Positions 54,085 to 64,000 of a stretch of DNA of 64,000 bases are shown here, in pieces. The notes under the pieces are model-generated. The model was given only the letters and a program-made list of their open reading frames with translations. It was not told the origin of the DNA and made no database searches. Within the stretch, counting starts at the first letter, position 1. Every line of letters starts with the position of its first letter. This DNA is from Anisodus tanguticus. Lineage: Eukaryota; Streptophyta; Magnoliopsida; Solanales; Solanaceae. A program made the position numbers and the translations under genes. The stretch lies in assembly GCA_034509755.1 (NCBI GenBank), contig CM067555.1, forward strand, positions 8,440,142 through 8,504,141, in the 5' to 3' direction.

Positions 54085-55650
54085 GACCATAACTTTCTAC
54101 ACATGGTTTATGCACCAAGACAAGTCTATGTACTCGAGGAATTAACAGTACCTATGTTTGTCTTGAAAGACAAAAAGGATGAACCAGAAATGCGATAAAG
54201 AAAAGAGAAAAAAGAATGAAAAGTGAACAAATGGCTTTGTCCTTTGTGGCTTCTTTACTTGGTTCACGAACTGAAAGATAGGAATAGTCACGGGAGACAA
54301 CAAATACGACTTGACACTGACAGAGTCGTACATTATTTGCACCAACTGTATGATTAGTGATGCAGTATTTGTTTGACCCGCCCAATCCGCACATAAATAA
54401 ACCTGTATTAACCCGTTCACTTTTTGTATGGGTTAGCTCGTTTTTAACCCGCTCCTAATAAACTTGTATTCGACCCGCTTGCCACTATTATTTTAGAGTG
54501 ACATATATTTTGAGTTTTAACAGAAACAAAAAGCACGAAGTGGTTTTTAAATATTTGTCAAGCCTTGGTGTGCGGGGCCGAACACATGTTACGTGAAGCA
54601 GTATCATGCGACACCGTGTTGTCGATTTTTTTAGTATTTATATAAAAATAATATGAAAATATAAAAGATTTGTAAAATAAATTAAATGACACCACTTGTG
54701 AGAAAGAGCTTCTTTTTGAGTAACCTCAGTAAATAAATTTCTCGTGCCTTTTAAAAATCTTCCTATTAAAACTCCAAAAAATTGGCTTTAGCGATGGTTA
54801 AACCGATGACGCCTTACCTAGTAAATGAAATGAATATTTTTTGGCGTACCCACAATTTGGGTTGAAAATCTCTTTGAGATAATGAAAATTTGAAAATTAG
54901 TTTCGTTAAATTTGGGAACTGCATTATTTAACTTTGAATGAGAAGAATATAGCTTATTTGGGTGTTGAGACGAAGTTGTAATTTAAATATTTAATCAATT
55001 GTACTTCTAGGTCTAATCTTAACCATTCTGATCACAATTATTAAATTCGTTTATGTTTTAGAGTTGAATCTTACACATTCTAGCTCTTAAACATTAAGTA
55101 TTTTTTAATGTTACAACCACTAATGGGAATGAAGAGAATTGAGACAAATTTTCTCTTGATTGATTGTAAAGAATCGTGTAAGCCTAGATTAGTAGATTTA
55201 TACAAATCTGTAATGCTAATGCTATAACCGTCTACTACAACTGTTCTATTATTATTATTGGCCTATCTATAACAAATATTGTAGAAGGAATATTCTAATC
55301 TAAATACAAAATGAAAAAAAATAAAATTGTGTAGTTCTAAAAAAAAGAATAGTTGACAATTCAATGGACTTTTACTGCTTTATGTTGGGCTGATGTTGAA
55401 AATATCAGGGGAAGATACATAAATACAAGAAACATAAAAGTTGATTATATAAACTACAACTAATTTAGATATTACAAATTGTGCAACTTCAAGCTAAAAA
55501 ATAAGAAGATTATTCCTATAAATAAAGGCTAGAAATAAGGAGATTTTCTGTATTAGTGATAACGTAATTAAATGCATATTAAAATACAATAATTACTTAC
55601 CAAAAAAGAGGTCCAACACAATGCACTAGCAAGCTAATTCATGAACACAT
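54085..55650. other. Spacer, no gene; hAT-like subterminal repeats
   Basis: 54375-54485 carries repeated GACCCGC/AACCCG phrases (TTGACCCGCCCAATCC, TTAACCCGTTCAC, TTTTTAACCCGCTCC), as in hAT subterminal regions, but without visible ends. The rest is AT-rich. Confidence 0.35.
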
Positions 55651-55659
55651 ATATAATTT

Positions 55660-55980
55660 TTAGACATATATATATATATATATATATAGTACTATTATAT
55701 ACTATATATATTATTACAAAGTACAATTAATTGACACGTACACTAATAAAACAAAATGTATTATTATATTATATACAGTATATAATATACAAGCTTAAAT
55801 ATACTAATTCTACTATTATATCATAAATATTTTATTATCATCTTTTTAAAGACATACGAATTTGGATATACCATGTAATGTTATTATTATATTATATATT
55901 GTATATACATAAAAACTTAATTATACAAATTCCTACTATTATACTCATAATATTTTATTACCATCTTTTCAATTACACTT
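55660..55980. repeat. TA-rich tract with a ~120-bp direct repeat
   Basis: TA microsatellite at about 55668-55690. TTATTATATTATATA..CTACTATTATA..ATATTTTATTA.CATCTTTT occurs twice (about 55760-55850 and 55882-55972), about 120 bases apart. Confidence 0.7.
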
Positions 55981-56364
55981 ACTTTAACACCTCGTACCTT
56001 CGGATTAGAGTTTGACCAGTACAATGGAAATGTAATGGAATCAATATGAGGAGTTTAGGAAGAGTTTTAAAAACTAATCAAGTTATGAGAAGAGTCTTTG
56101 GTCAAAGTATAGTCGGAAGCTACTCTACGGGTCATGTTTTCAAGTGAGTTTGCACAAGGTCTCACTTAAAGCAAGTATTTGGACAATTCCATACGGAATA
56201 TGGGAAAACTTCCTTCATTAAAGTTGTAGATCTTTGAAATACCTTTCCATCCATATAAGGTGGAGGCCAAACAGAGATTTGTGCCAAGTGTTATGGCCAT
56301 TTTACCGAGACATTATCCGTACAGTAAAAAAACGTAAGATTTTGACTAAGTGTGAAATGAGCAG

Positions 56365-56515
56365 GGGAACTCGCCAAGAGAGTGCCATATAGAGTCAAGG
56401 ACATGCCATAGCACTCGCCAAACCAATCCCATAGCGAGTCAAGGACAGGACATAGCACTCGCTTAGCCAGTGCCATAGCGAGTCAAGGTCAGACCATAGC
56501 ACTCGCTTAGTGAGT
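56365..56515. repeat. Tandem repeat of about 50 bp in U3 of the solo LTR
   Basis: Three imperfect units with TAGCACTCGC..AGTGCCATAGCGAGTCAAGG, upstream of the TATA box by 30-170 bases, a position typical of LTR enhancer repeats. Confidence 0.75.
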
Positions 56516-57284
56516 GATAGGGTCCAAAATGCTCATTCTATAAATTCAACACTTAACACGAAATTTCATTCATCAGACATTCCAATTTCGTAGAAAACCC
56601 TTGAGGATTTTTCTCTCCTCTCAACCTCCCACATCAAGGTAAGAACATCTCTACGATTCTTAATTCATCCTAGCACTAAATACATGATTCAAAACAAGAT
56701 TCTTAAACGAAAACATAGAAATAACAAGTAATCCTTCTCCAACGATTCGAAGCTAGGATTTAAGTGTTCTTCATCAGAGAAGCAAGATAATCCATTAGAT
56801 TGGAGCGTTTACAGGTATGTGAGGCTAACTCTCTACGCGTGGAAACATCATTAATCACTCTCACGCCTCAATCCTCAAGATTACTACGAATTACTTCAAA
56901 ATTAGAGATTATGCCTACTTTATGAAAAATCTAGAACTTCTATCTTTTGAGAATATAACTTCGTAGTTGTTCATAATTATCACTTTGAATATTGTAAACT
57001 CATTACGTAATCAGTATAAACTCATGTTCGATATCCCATTATCTCAGTTATGACAATTCAGTTTACTATGAATAGTTAATGCTTCAAATTTCGTAATCAG
57101 TTTATGAGTACATGTCTCAGTCTAGTTCTATTTAGTATTCCAGTAACATGTACTTCAGTATTTCCAGTATCATGTACTTCAGTATGATTCAATATTCTAG
57201 TATCATGTACTTCAATATAATTCAGTATTACAATATGATTCTCAGTTTCTTATTTTATATTCTTGAATGTTGAACACCTGTATT

Positions 57285-57440
57285 TGGGCTCAAGGTCGTA
57301 GTTTATGCTTTATGCATCTTTGGTCCTAAGGCCATAGTTATGTATACGTATACTTAGGCCCGAGGCCATAGCTTGTGCACTTATATTGGGCCTAAGGTCG
57401 TAGTTTATGCTTTATGCATATATGGGCCCAAGGTCGTAGT
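57285..57440. repeat. Tandem repeat of about 45 bp in the solo LTR
   Basis: Four imperfect units around GGGCCTAAGGTCGTAGTTTATGC, downstream of the TATA box. Includes the palindrome GTATACGTATAC. Confidence 0.75.
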
Positions 57441-58079
57441 TAATTCAGTTAAAAAGATGGTTTATTATTTAGGATAAAGAGTAATTATGTTTCAGTTACA
57501 GTTTTCAGTTTCATATTTACTCCAGTTTATTGTTTTGGGTTGGCCCTATCCCAAGCACCCCACAACTATTTATTCTTTCAGTTGCTTTACATACAGTACA
57601 ATTTAAATGTATTAACGTCCATTTGCATGGGGCCTGCACTTCACGGTGCAGTGCCGAGTTTCAGGATGACAGATCTGCTCAATAGGATTGCTTCATTATC
57701 AACCATTTGGTGAGCCCCATTTCATCCGGGGTGTCAGTTTATTATTTAATTATTATGTTTTATTTGTAGAGGTATGTTAGCTCCTTGTCCTAGTACACAT
57801 ATTTCAGTCATACTCATGTTTTAGAGGTTTCATAGACTAAACTAGTTCAGCATGTCAGACATATCAGTATTACTATTTTCATACTTATGATATTTTCATA
57901 CTACTTCCTCAATATACTTCCAGCTTATAAATTCAGCAGTTTGAATTACATGTTTTTAAATCATTACCATAGTATGTTTTGATACCCATGTTGATTCATC
58001 AGTTATGTCGTTCGCTCGGTTACATGCAGTCAGGCACCGAGTGTCGTGTTTCACCCAGATCATGATTCGGAGCGTGACA

Positions 58080-58785
58080 ATTACCAATTTGAATATAACA
58101 TATAGATTTTTAGTGTTTTGACTAGAATAAAAAGTGTGAAAAAGTGATAACACATGCTTAGAAACAATATGAATTATGAAAAGCTTAAGTAAAAAACTAT
58201 AAATATGAAATACTAAGGAGTATTGCAGATCAAGAGATTTTAAACGTGTCTATAAAAGCAAAGTTTAAGAACTTGTATTTCTAAGAGTTTGATGATATGT
58301 ATATGGAAGAAGTTTTAAGAAGAGAGGGCATGAAAGATTTCATAAAGCACCTTTTGATTGATAAGGTAAGTAATTTTAGGTGAGAGAATTAGATTTTATT
58401 GTGTATTTAATTAGGAAAGAAATTATAGGGATATGAAAAGTTGTATTAATATATTAAAAGTTAAAATTAAAATAAATAGTATTTATGTAATTTTTTATAG
58501 TATTTGTAGCTTTTGAAAATTACATCTTCAAATCTTATATTTGTGTAATTTGGATGGCCCAATATGAGAGAAGCCTATATGCTTCTTTGTTTGTATCGGA
58601 CTGAAAACATTTCGCTCATTTTCCCTCTTCAATTGTATCGAAAAAATTTGAACTCCATCATTCTCTTCTCATTTCCCTTTGAGCTCAGAATTGTGAACTC
58701 CATTGTCAACACCACTCAATAGATCTTAATAACATTAAGATGTCTATTTAAAGATTTTTATGAAATGGTAGTTCATCAATTCCAT
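58080..58785. other. AT-rich spacer, no gene seen
   Basis: No ORF, repeat or RNA gene recognised. Confidence 0.4.
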
Positions 58786-59045
58786 TCATTCGTCGCGCCA
58801 TTCCTATTATTATTAACTACTATCGTTGTTGCCCATCATTATTAACTACTATCACCCCACCACCCACAACCATCATCCTCAGCTATAACCACCATTGTTG
58901 TCAATCACTACGATCAACCTTCACCACCGCTAGTCACTATTTACAATCTTCAATACCAACCAACCCACTATCAGTCACCAATATATTTTGCAAACCACCA
59001 TCAATCACTATTATATATTGTCAACCGCCGGCATCATTCCACATT
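58786..59045. repeat. CA-rich low-complexity repeat, copy 1
   Basis: Built on ACC/CAT/TAC triplets (ATTATTAACTACTATC, CCACCACCCACAACC, AATCACTACGATCAACCTTC, TCAGTCACCA). The same phrases in the same order occur at 62020-62475, so this is one dispersed family, not random low complexity. Confidence 0.7.
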
Positions 59046-59069
59046 ACTTGCGACCTCTCCCCAACATAG

Positions 59070-59205
59070 GTACTGGGTAATTCTGTCCACCTAGGCTTGG
59101 ACCGATGGCAAGAAATCACCTAGTGTTTTTGCTTCCGTTGGAATTTGAACTTGAGGCATCATGGTTCTCAACTCATTTCATTGACCAATGGGTGCAACCT
59201 AAGGT
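59070..59205 (-). mobile_element. tRNA-derived SINE head (minus strand)
   Basis: On the minus strand, CAATGAAATGAGTTGAGAACC, then CAAGTTCAAATTCCAACGG (box B-like) and AAAACACTAGGTGATTTCTTGCC, ending near AATTACCCAGTACC. This is a phrase set I associate with a Solanaceae SINE. Only the tRNA-like head and a short body remain; no TSD found. Confidence 0.5.
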
Positions 59206-59493
59206 GCTACAGTGGAACAGCTTTAGAGGCCCCCCCTTCCATTATGTTTTACAAGCGGTCCTTCCTGTACATTTTGTATGTGCTGTCTTGGTTTAGCGTG
59301 GATAAACAGGATATATGGACATGCATGTTATGATCCTCCAAATCAACAAATATTATCAGGCAAATTTCTTTCATGTGTCTTGCTTGTTTGCTCTCCATCT
59401 AAATTACAACTCTCTCTACTCTTTAAGATGAAATTATATCATGTTCATCAAAGCTGCCATCAACTCAATGGACTTGTATATCTTTCACTTCAG

Positions 59494-59921
59494 GTTGCAT
59501 TGACAGAAAAATGGGCTGAAACATACAAGGATAAAGGTGTTGGTTTCTACTCCATGCATCCGGGGTGGGCCGAGACGCCCGGAGTGGCCAAGAGTTTGCC
59601 GGATTTTTCTAAATCGTAAGTGAATCATCTTTCATGGAGCACACTCCCTAACAAATTCATTTACCTTCCTAAAATTAATTTCGAGCCCACAACTATATGA
59701 AATTTATGTTTTTTAGGTTTGAAGGAAAACTTAGAAGTAGTGAGGAAGGTGCAGATACAGTTATCTGGTTGGCATTACAACCAAAAGAGAAGTTGGTTTC
59801 TGGACAATTTTATTTTGACAGAGCTGAAGCACCAAAACATCTGCCATTGACAGGCACCAAGAACTCTCATTCTGCTATAGACTCCATAATTGAGAAACTT
59901 AAATCTTTTGCTGGCTTATGA
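59494..59921 (+). pseudogene. Last two exons of a DHRS12-like short-chain dehydrogenase
   Basis: Exon A 59494-59615 (acceptor TTCACTTCAG, donor GTAAGTG) and exon B 59717-59921 (acceptor TTTTTTAG, stop TGA). Joined they read VALTEKWAETYKDKGVGFYS, MHPGWAETPGVAKSLPDFSK, then FEGKLRSSEEGADTVIWLAL and GQFYFDRAEAPKHLPLTGTK to the end SFAGL. This is the C-terminal part of plant dehydrogenase/reductase SDR family member 12 proteins (MHPGW.xTPGV is the SDR post-catalytic motif). The NAD(P)-binding N-terminal half, with the TGxxxGIG and YxxxK motifs, is not found upstream; SINE and CA-rich repeats occupy that place. The splice sites are intact, so this is not a processed copy. Either a truncated duplicate or the end of a gene whose first exons were displaced; I favour a fragment. 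Confidence 0.8.
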
Positions 59922-60121
59922 GGATACCTAGCTAAAAAATCCTATGCTCAAGTTCATAGAAAAGGATTATGATCTCTTAAAATATTAAGCTAGGTATCTT
60001 TGCTTCTTTTGATTTGGTAAAATGAGTATTTCTTGTGATTATCATTGTAACATTTTGGAAGTTATGGTGAATATGTTGAAAAAGGTAAAGAAATTTTCAA
60101 TGACTATATTACTGAAGAACG

Positions 60122-60141
60122 CAAAAAAAATAGAAAAAGAG
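60122..60141 (-). terminator. Pol III T-run terminator of tRNA-Gly
   Basis: On the minus strand TTTTT and TTTTTTTT runs start within about 10 bases of the tRNA 3' end. Confidence 0.8.
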
Positions 60142-60146
60142 AGGTT

Positions 60147-60217
60147 TGCACCAGCCGGGAATCGAACCCGGGTCTGTACCGTGGCAGGGTACTATTCTAC
60201 CACTAGACCACTGGTGC
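60147..60217 (-). tRNA. tRNA-Gly (GCC)
   Basis: 71 nt on the minus strand. Acceptor stem GCACCAG pairs with CTGGTGC, discriminator A. The D arm contains box A TGGTCTAGTGGTAG. The anticodon stem GTACC/GGTAC closes the loop CTGCCAC with anticodon GCC (60183-60185 on the plus strand as GGC). The T arm CCGGG-TTCGATT-CCCGG holds box B GGTTCGATTCC. All stems are perfectly paired. Downstream in the direction of transcription is CTCTCTTTTTCTATTTTTTTT, good Pol III terminators. No intron. It decodes GGC/GGU glycine codons and appears functional. Confidence 0.97.
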
Positions 60218-60279
60218 TTGTTGATGTATCCTTCGATCATAGTCTTACATATTTATGAATAATGGGTTTGCATGCCAAG

Positions 60280-60482
60280 CAGTGGCGAAGCCAGAATTTT
60301 TTACTAAGAGGGTTCAAAAATATAAAAAATCAACACGAAAAAGCCAAGGAGATTCAACATATCTTATGTATGTATGTATATATATATATATAATATATGT
60401 TTTTAATCTTATATATATAATGTAATTTTTTTCCGAATGGAGTTCGAGTGAACCCCATAGCCTCTTACTGGCTCCGCCCCTG
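60280..60482. mobile_element. hAT-like MITE
   Basis: 203 bp. Ends CAGTGGCGAAGCCAG and CTGGCTCCGCCCCTG are inverted over 15 bases with two mismatches. Flanking 8-mers ATGCCAAG and TTGTCAGG agree at five of eight positions, a decayed 8-bp TSD at best. The interior (GAGGGTTCAAAAATATAAAAA..GAGTTCGAGTGAACCCC) is a frequent Solanaceae repeat. A TA microsatellite sits at about 60376-60393. Confidence 0.78.
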
Positions 60483-61140
60483 TTGTCAGGTAAGTCTTAT
60501 TTTATGAAAATTTGAAAAACTATGAGCTAAAAGAAATTGTAATCGGATGTATAATGTGATATTCTTTTAATCGTATACATAATGTGAAACCTAAAGAACA
60601 CTTTATGAGATTTTACAGTGTAAAATAATTCTCAACGTAAATTACTCTCTGCACACAAATTGTATAAATAGATGAAATATGATTTCTACTCTTCTACGGA
60701 TCCTTCACATAGCACGCGCTTAGTGCACACTTTTTTTTTCAATAGATGGCTCTGCGATTATCTAGTTGTTTTTGCGTATAACATACACTTTATATTAGTA
60801 GTATTGTCAGTCAGTACTATGATTGTGAGTGCTAGATTTACATCCAAAATTGATGCTCTTGAAACTTCAAAGGTAAAATTACACAAAACCTTGGGGCAGA
60901 AAGAGTTTAAGCACAGCAAAATCCAATCAATTTTTTTTGACAATACTTGCTTCACCTTGTATTTATCTTCAAGTGCAGCATCGGACTTGCTGAAACTATT
61001 GAGATGTGTCTCAAATTATTTGACCAATTCTCAGTGAATCTGTAAATGATTGAAATACTTTTTCGAATTGGATCAGAAACCTATACTAAATAAAAGCATA
61101 ATATACCGAATACTTTACAAGAATAAAAAAGAGGAACTTA
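60483..61140. other. Spacer; unproven ORF at 60672-61037
   Basis: TATAAATAG at about 60662 precedes an ATG at 60672 that opens 121 codons (MKYDFYSSTDPSHSTRLVHT..). A central hydrophobic stretch (LVVFAYNIHFILVVLSVSTM) could be a membrane segment. No family is recognised and composition is not clearly coding. The rest of the spacer shows nothing. Confidence 0.25.
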
Positions 61141-61440
61141 AGACTTAATAGTAATGTCCCACACCGTTTATAAATCTGCTTTTGTTCCCACTTTTAATGA
61201 CTTTGTCTGTCTCTAATTGATATCTGGACTCCAAGACGATGTGAATGGGTTAAGCCCAGGAAAGTCCCCGGGCCATTACTGCAGAGATGCAGGTTCGGTA
61301 ACGAATTAGTCCCAATGGGGGTGTGTCTGCCCTCTTAAAAGGGCTGGGGCTGAGACGAGGTGGAGCCTAATGGAATGGACTCTTGCCCCCATGAGCGGGA
61401 ATATTGGCCTAACTTTACAGTTGTTCATATGGCCCAATTT
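61141..61440. other. Compact GC-rich segment of unknown nature
   Basis: From about 61150 (TAATGTCCCACACCGTTTATAAA) to 61410 the sequence is noticeably richer in GC than its surroundings. It contains a TGTCCCACACCG phrase like TRIM/LTR starts, a box-B-like CAGGTTCGGTAAC (about 61290), CCTCTTAAAAGGG and several GGG/CCC stretches that could pair. Not identified: a SINE, a TRIM LTR or a structured RNA are all possible. Confidence 0.35.
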
Positions 61441-62019
61441 AAGGCTTATGATCTTGCAGTCGTTTTTCTTTTTTAATACCTACCATGTCGTCGTCTCAAT
61501 ATTTTTACGTCTATGAAAAATTAATTTTGATCGTTTTACTTTATGATGTGGAGCGTGATAATTATTTTGGTTCAGGAAATATATGTTTCCAATAAAATAG
61601 CATTATTGAATCTTTTAGGCTCTGATTAGAAAAGCCTAAGATAATTTATCATTCATAAGTTTTTTTTTAACTAAGAAACTTTAATGAAAATAAGTTGTTT
61701 TCCGAACAATTTTCTTGTTGACACGATGCAATATACTTTCATCCTCTTTTCTAGGTGACATTTATTCAAAGCATGTACAACTAAATATTCTTAGATTTGA
61801 ATAGTCAAATCTCTTTGAAAGAGGGTAAAACGCCAAATAACGCATAGAGGAGATTGGAGTAAATAACTTAAAAGGTTATTGAAGTAAAGTAAATGTTTCA
61901 CTAAGCTTATATTTATTTTATATCGAAAAGGTCATTCAAGTTAGACGAATTTACTCATAAAGTCATTGTACCAAAAAATCAAAGAGGGGAAGTCCCCAAC
62001 TACATTCATCTACCATGCC
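61441..62019. other. AT-rich spacer, no gene seen
   Basis: Nothing recognised. Confidence 0.4.
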
Positions 62020-62478
62020 ATCCCCATCATTATTAAGTATTGTCGCCGCCGTCCATCATTATTAACTACTACCATCCACCACCAGTGGCCGGAGCTCAAA
62101 ATATAAAAAGTAAAACATACGAAGAATCCCTCAACCCTATGTGGCTCCGCCATTGGCCACCACCCATCACCACAATCACAATCGGTGCCAATCACTACGA
62201 TCAACCTTCACCATCACTAGTCACTATTTATAATCTTCAATAACCACAACAACCACCGATCACTACCGATAATTTTCACCCTCAGTCACCACTGTATATT
62301 GTCAACCACCATCATCATTCACCACTACTATTCACTGTCACTATCATCCAACTATTAATCATCACCACCAACTACTACAATCAACTTTTACTACCAACTA
62401 CTATTATCAGTTTATCACTAACTACTACCCACAACACCGTCATTAACCAAGACCATCCACAACCGCCATCAACTGTCA
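62020..62478. repeat. CA-rich low-complexity repeat, copy 2
   Basis: Shares with 58786-59045 the ordered phrases CATCATTATTAACTACTA, CCAATCACTACGATCAACCT, TCACTATTTATAATCTTCAA and TATATTGTCAACC. Copy 2 is longer and has an insertion around 62085-62150 (GGCCGGAGCTCAAAATATAA..ATGTGGCTCCGCCATTGGCC). ORFs on both strands here are by-products. Confidence 0.7.
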
Positions 62479-62724
62479 TATAATTTTTTAAAATATTTTG
62501 TTAATATAGTATTAGATTCATCTCGTATTTTCTTAAATTTATATTTATAATATATTTTTAAATAAAAATAAATTTTACACATTCAGATATTGAAGAAAAA
62601 ATTGTCTTAATTACTTAATATTCAAATCTTAGAACATCTTAATATGATAAAAATGATGCGCCTACCGTTGATAAACAGTTCATTTTTAGCTTGAATTAAG
62701 CTCAAATTTCACCAAAACAAGTTG

Positions 62725-63300
62725 TTCATTAATGGTGATTGTTGATAAAAATGATGCGCCTACTGTTGATTCCACCAATCCCTTGTACATGCATCCATCG
62801 GTCAATTCCGGAGCGATGTTAACTCTGGTTCCTTTCAGTGGTGTGGTTACAAATCATGGAGAAGAAATGTTCTTCGATCTTTATCCGTGAAGAATAAATT
62901 AGGTTTCATTACTGGCGAATGCAAAAGGACAGAACCAAATGCACCTACCTTCAGACAATGGGAGAGATGCGACGACATAGTAACTTCTTGGATCATAAAC
63001 TCACTTGATAGAGATATAGCTTATAGTGTAACATATGATGATAATGTTGTTGAATTGTGGAAAAAACTAGAGGACCGATATGACTAAACTAATGGCACAA
63101 AACTGAATGAAATTCAAAAGAAAATCAATGACTTATCCCAAAGGGACTCTTAATATTAGTGGATACTTCACTAGAATAAAAAAAAAATTGTGGGAAGAGT
63201 TGAATACTTTAACTGCTAAGACTAATTGTAGTTGTGCTTGCACTTGTGGTGCAAAAGATAATTTCATAAGGCTGAACAAGATAATTTCATAAGGCTGCAC
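62725..63300 (+). pseudogene. Copia gag fragment
   Basis: Plus strand: DAPTVDSTNPLYMHPSVNSG (about 62753-62812), then VKNKLGFITGECKRTEPNAP, TFRQWERCDDIVTSWIINSL and ELWKKLEDRYD. This is the N-terminal and central gag of Ty1/copia elements (nucleic acid-binding UBN2-type gag). Continues in other frames with KLNEIQKKINDLSQ and KKLWEELNTL until about 63250, then fades. At least three frameshifts. It differs clearly from the gag of the copia at 8639. No LTR is seen nearby. Confidence 0.75.
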
Positions 63301-63777
63301 TTGTAGTTATTTACAATTAGTTTTACTAAATAATTTTACATCAAGAAATTAGTGAATGATAAAATTCTCAATAGTCAAAAGGATTTTCAATGAAATTGAA
63401 GCTTGAAAACTATGTTCTATTTTGATTTCTCTCTCTTATTTCGACGAGTCATGTGTTGAATTCATAGGGAACTATTTTAAACGAAATGAACATTTTTTTA
63501 GATTTTATGAAATTTTTGTATAGCTTCGATGATTTTGAGAATGGAAAAGATGAGTAGCTTTAAAGCAGAATTGTTGGTTATAACGATTGTGATGTTTTGG
63601 TGAAAAAAAGAAAAAGAAAAGGTAAATATTGAATGGGCAAGGAAGCAAGAAAGAAAAGAAAAGAAGAGAAAAGGTAAAAACAAGCAAAAACATAAGGCAA
63701 AATTTAATCGACGAGATTTCTTTTGTGTTCTTTTCTTAATTTATTAAAAATATTTTTTTTCTCATAGAAAAAGAGAT
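63301..63777. other. AT-rich spacer, no gene seen
   Basis: A GAAAAG-rich purine stretch lies at 63600-63690; the two minus-strand ORFs over it are Phe/Ser low-complexity artefacts. Confidence 0.4.
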
Positions 63778-63783
63778 AATACA

Positions 63784-63915
63784 ACAACAACAACAACATA
63801 CCTAGTGAAGTCCCACAATGTGGGGTATGAGGAGGGTAGAGTGTATGCAGACCTTACCTTTACCTTGGTAAGTAGAAAGGTTGTTTCCGAAAGACCCTCG
63901 GCTCAAGACAAAGCA
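63784..63915 (-). mobile_element. TS-type SINE (minus strand)
   Basis: On the minus strand, GAGCCGAGGGTCTTTCGGAAACAACC, AAGGTAAGGTCTGCATACACTC, CTACCCTCCTCATACCCCAC and a tail GTTGTTGTTGTTGTTGT. Same family as the SINE at 49437. No TSD identified; the 5' side fades around 63915. Confidence 0.85.
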
Positions 63916-64000
63916 TAAGCACAAGCAAAGCAAGAGAAGCGGTCAGACCCGGACAAGAAATTTAAAGCAGAATGAAAATGAGAATAACAAAAGCGAATAA

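Larger units (their letters stand above)
55983..58079 (+). mobile_element. Solo LTR of about 2.1 kb
   Basis: Begins TTTAACACCTCGTACCTTCG (for an ancestral TGTAACACC) and ends ATTCGGAGCGTGACA. Neighbouring five bases are CTTAC (55978-55982) and ATTAC (58080-58084), a TSD with one mismatch. TATA box TCTATAAATTC at about 56537, followed by a CT-rich start region and GTAAGAAC. Internal tandem repeats at 56370-56510 and 57290-57440. No coding sequence and no second LTR, hence solo. The plus orientation is from the TATA box. Superfamily probably Ty3; not proven. Confidence 0.72.

Noticed and set aside
54142..54420. Overlapping 92- and 80-codon minus-strand ORFs
   Set aside because: Phe/Leu/Ser-rich, overlapping each other in two frames, no homology; probably chance.
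60022..60258. 78-codon plus-strand ORF over the tRNA gene
   Set aside because: It reads antisense through tRNA-Gly and is not a protein gene.
61285..61305. Possible second tRNA gene from CAGGTTCGGTAAC
   Set aside because: No acceptor or anticodon stem can be formed around this box-B-like motif.

Overview
The window looks like a repeat-rich stretch of a nuclear plant genome, most probably from a Solanaceae species. The pointers are SINE tails of the tobacco TS type with (TTG)n ends, short MITEs of kinds common in that family, several LTR retrotransposon families nested in one another, plant-type GT-AG introns and an AT-rich background. I see no bacterial, organellar or rDNA sequence.

Layout. 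1-760: decayed transposon-derived coding sequence. 797-3655: broken hAT transposon (minus strand), abutting an RTE-type LINE endonuclease fragment (3657-4135). 4540-5202: long-inverted-repeat MITE. 5930-7890: wreck of an L1-type LINE. 8101-17243: a solo TRIM LTR, then a duplicated spacer whose second copy is split by a complete but dead Ty1/copia element (8639-17017, TSD ATTAC). Inside that copia lie a hAT MITE (9336-10100, 8-bp TSD) and a 3.2-kb solo LTR (10760-13944, TSD AGGAG). 18920-22967: a non-autonomous Ty3-like LTR element (TSD CCTCT) carrying gag remnants and an antisense plant-mobile-domain gene piece. 24099-24911: a second copy of the hAT MITE with perfect termini and TSD, followed by a 4 x 96-bp tandem repeat. 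25851-26204: a small ORF with an RNase H1 N-terminal/viroplasmin-like domain.

28140-32710 is a satellite array with a ~183-bp monomer and a clear higher-order repeat of about 1,099 bp (six monomers), present about three times in near-identical form. 34165-37140 holds a second copy of the hAT transposon. 37100-44800 is AT-rich and gene-poor, with a MULE-type MITE (9-bp TSD), several MITEs with similar ends, and a promoter-like segment with a leader and splice donor but no recognisable gene behind it.

The real genes lie at the right. An inositol polyphosphate 5-phosphatase gene (44836-53409, plus strand, 11 exons, 681 aa) is fully reconstructable; its introns host a TRIM, a TS-type SINE and a very short 5'-only SINE insertion, each with a TSD. 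After a SINE, a 2.1-kb solo LTR and CA-rich repeats come the last two exons of a DHRS12-like short-chain dehydrogenase (59494-59921), an intact tRNA-Gly(GCC) gene (60147-60217, minus), a hAT-like MITE, a copia gag fragment and a terminal SINE. The neighbouring genes do not form a pathway; the window mainly records layered transposon insertion whose order can be read from the TSDs.
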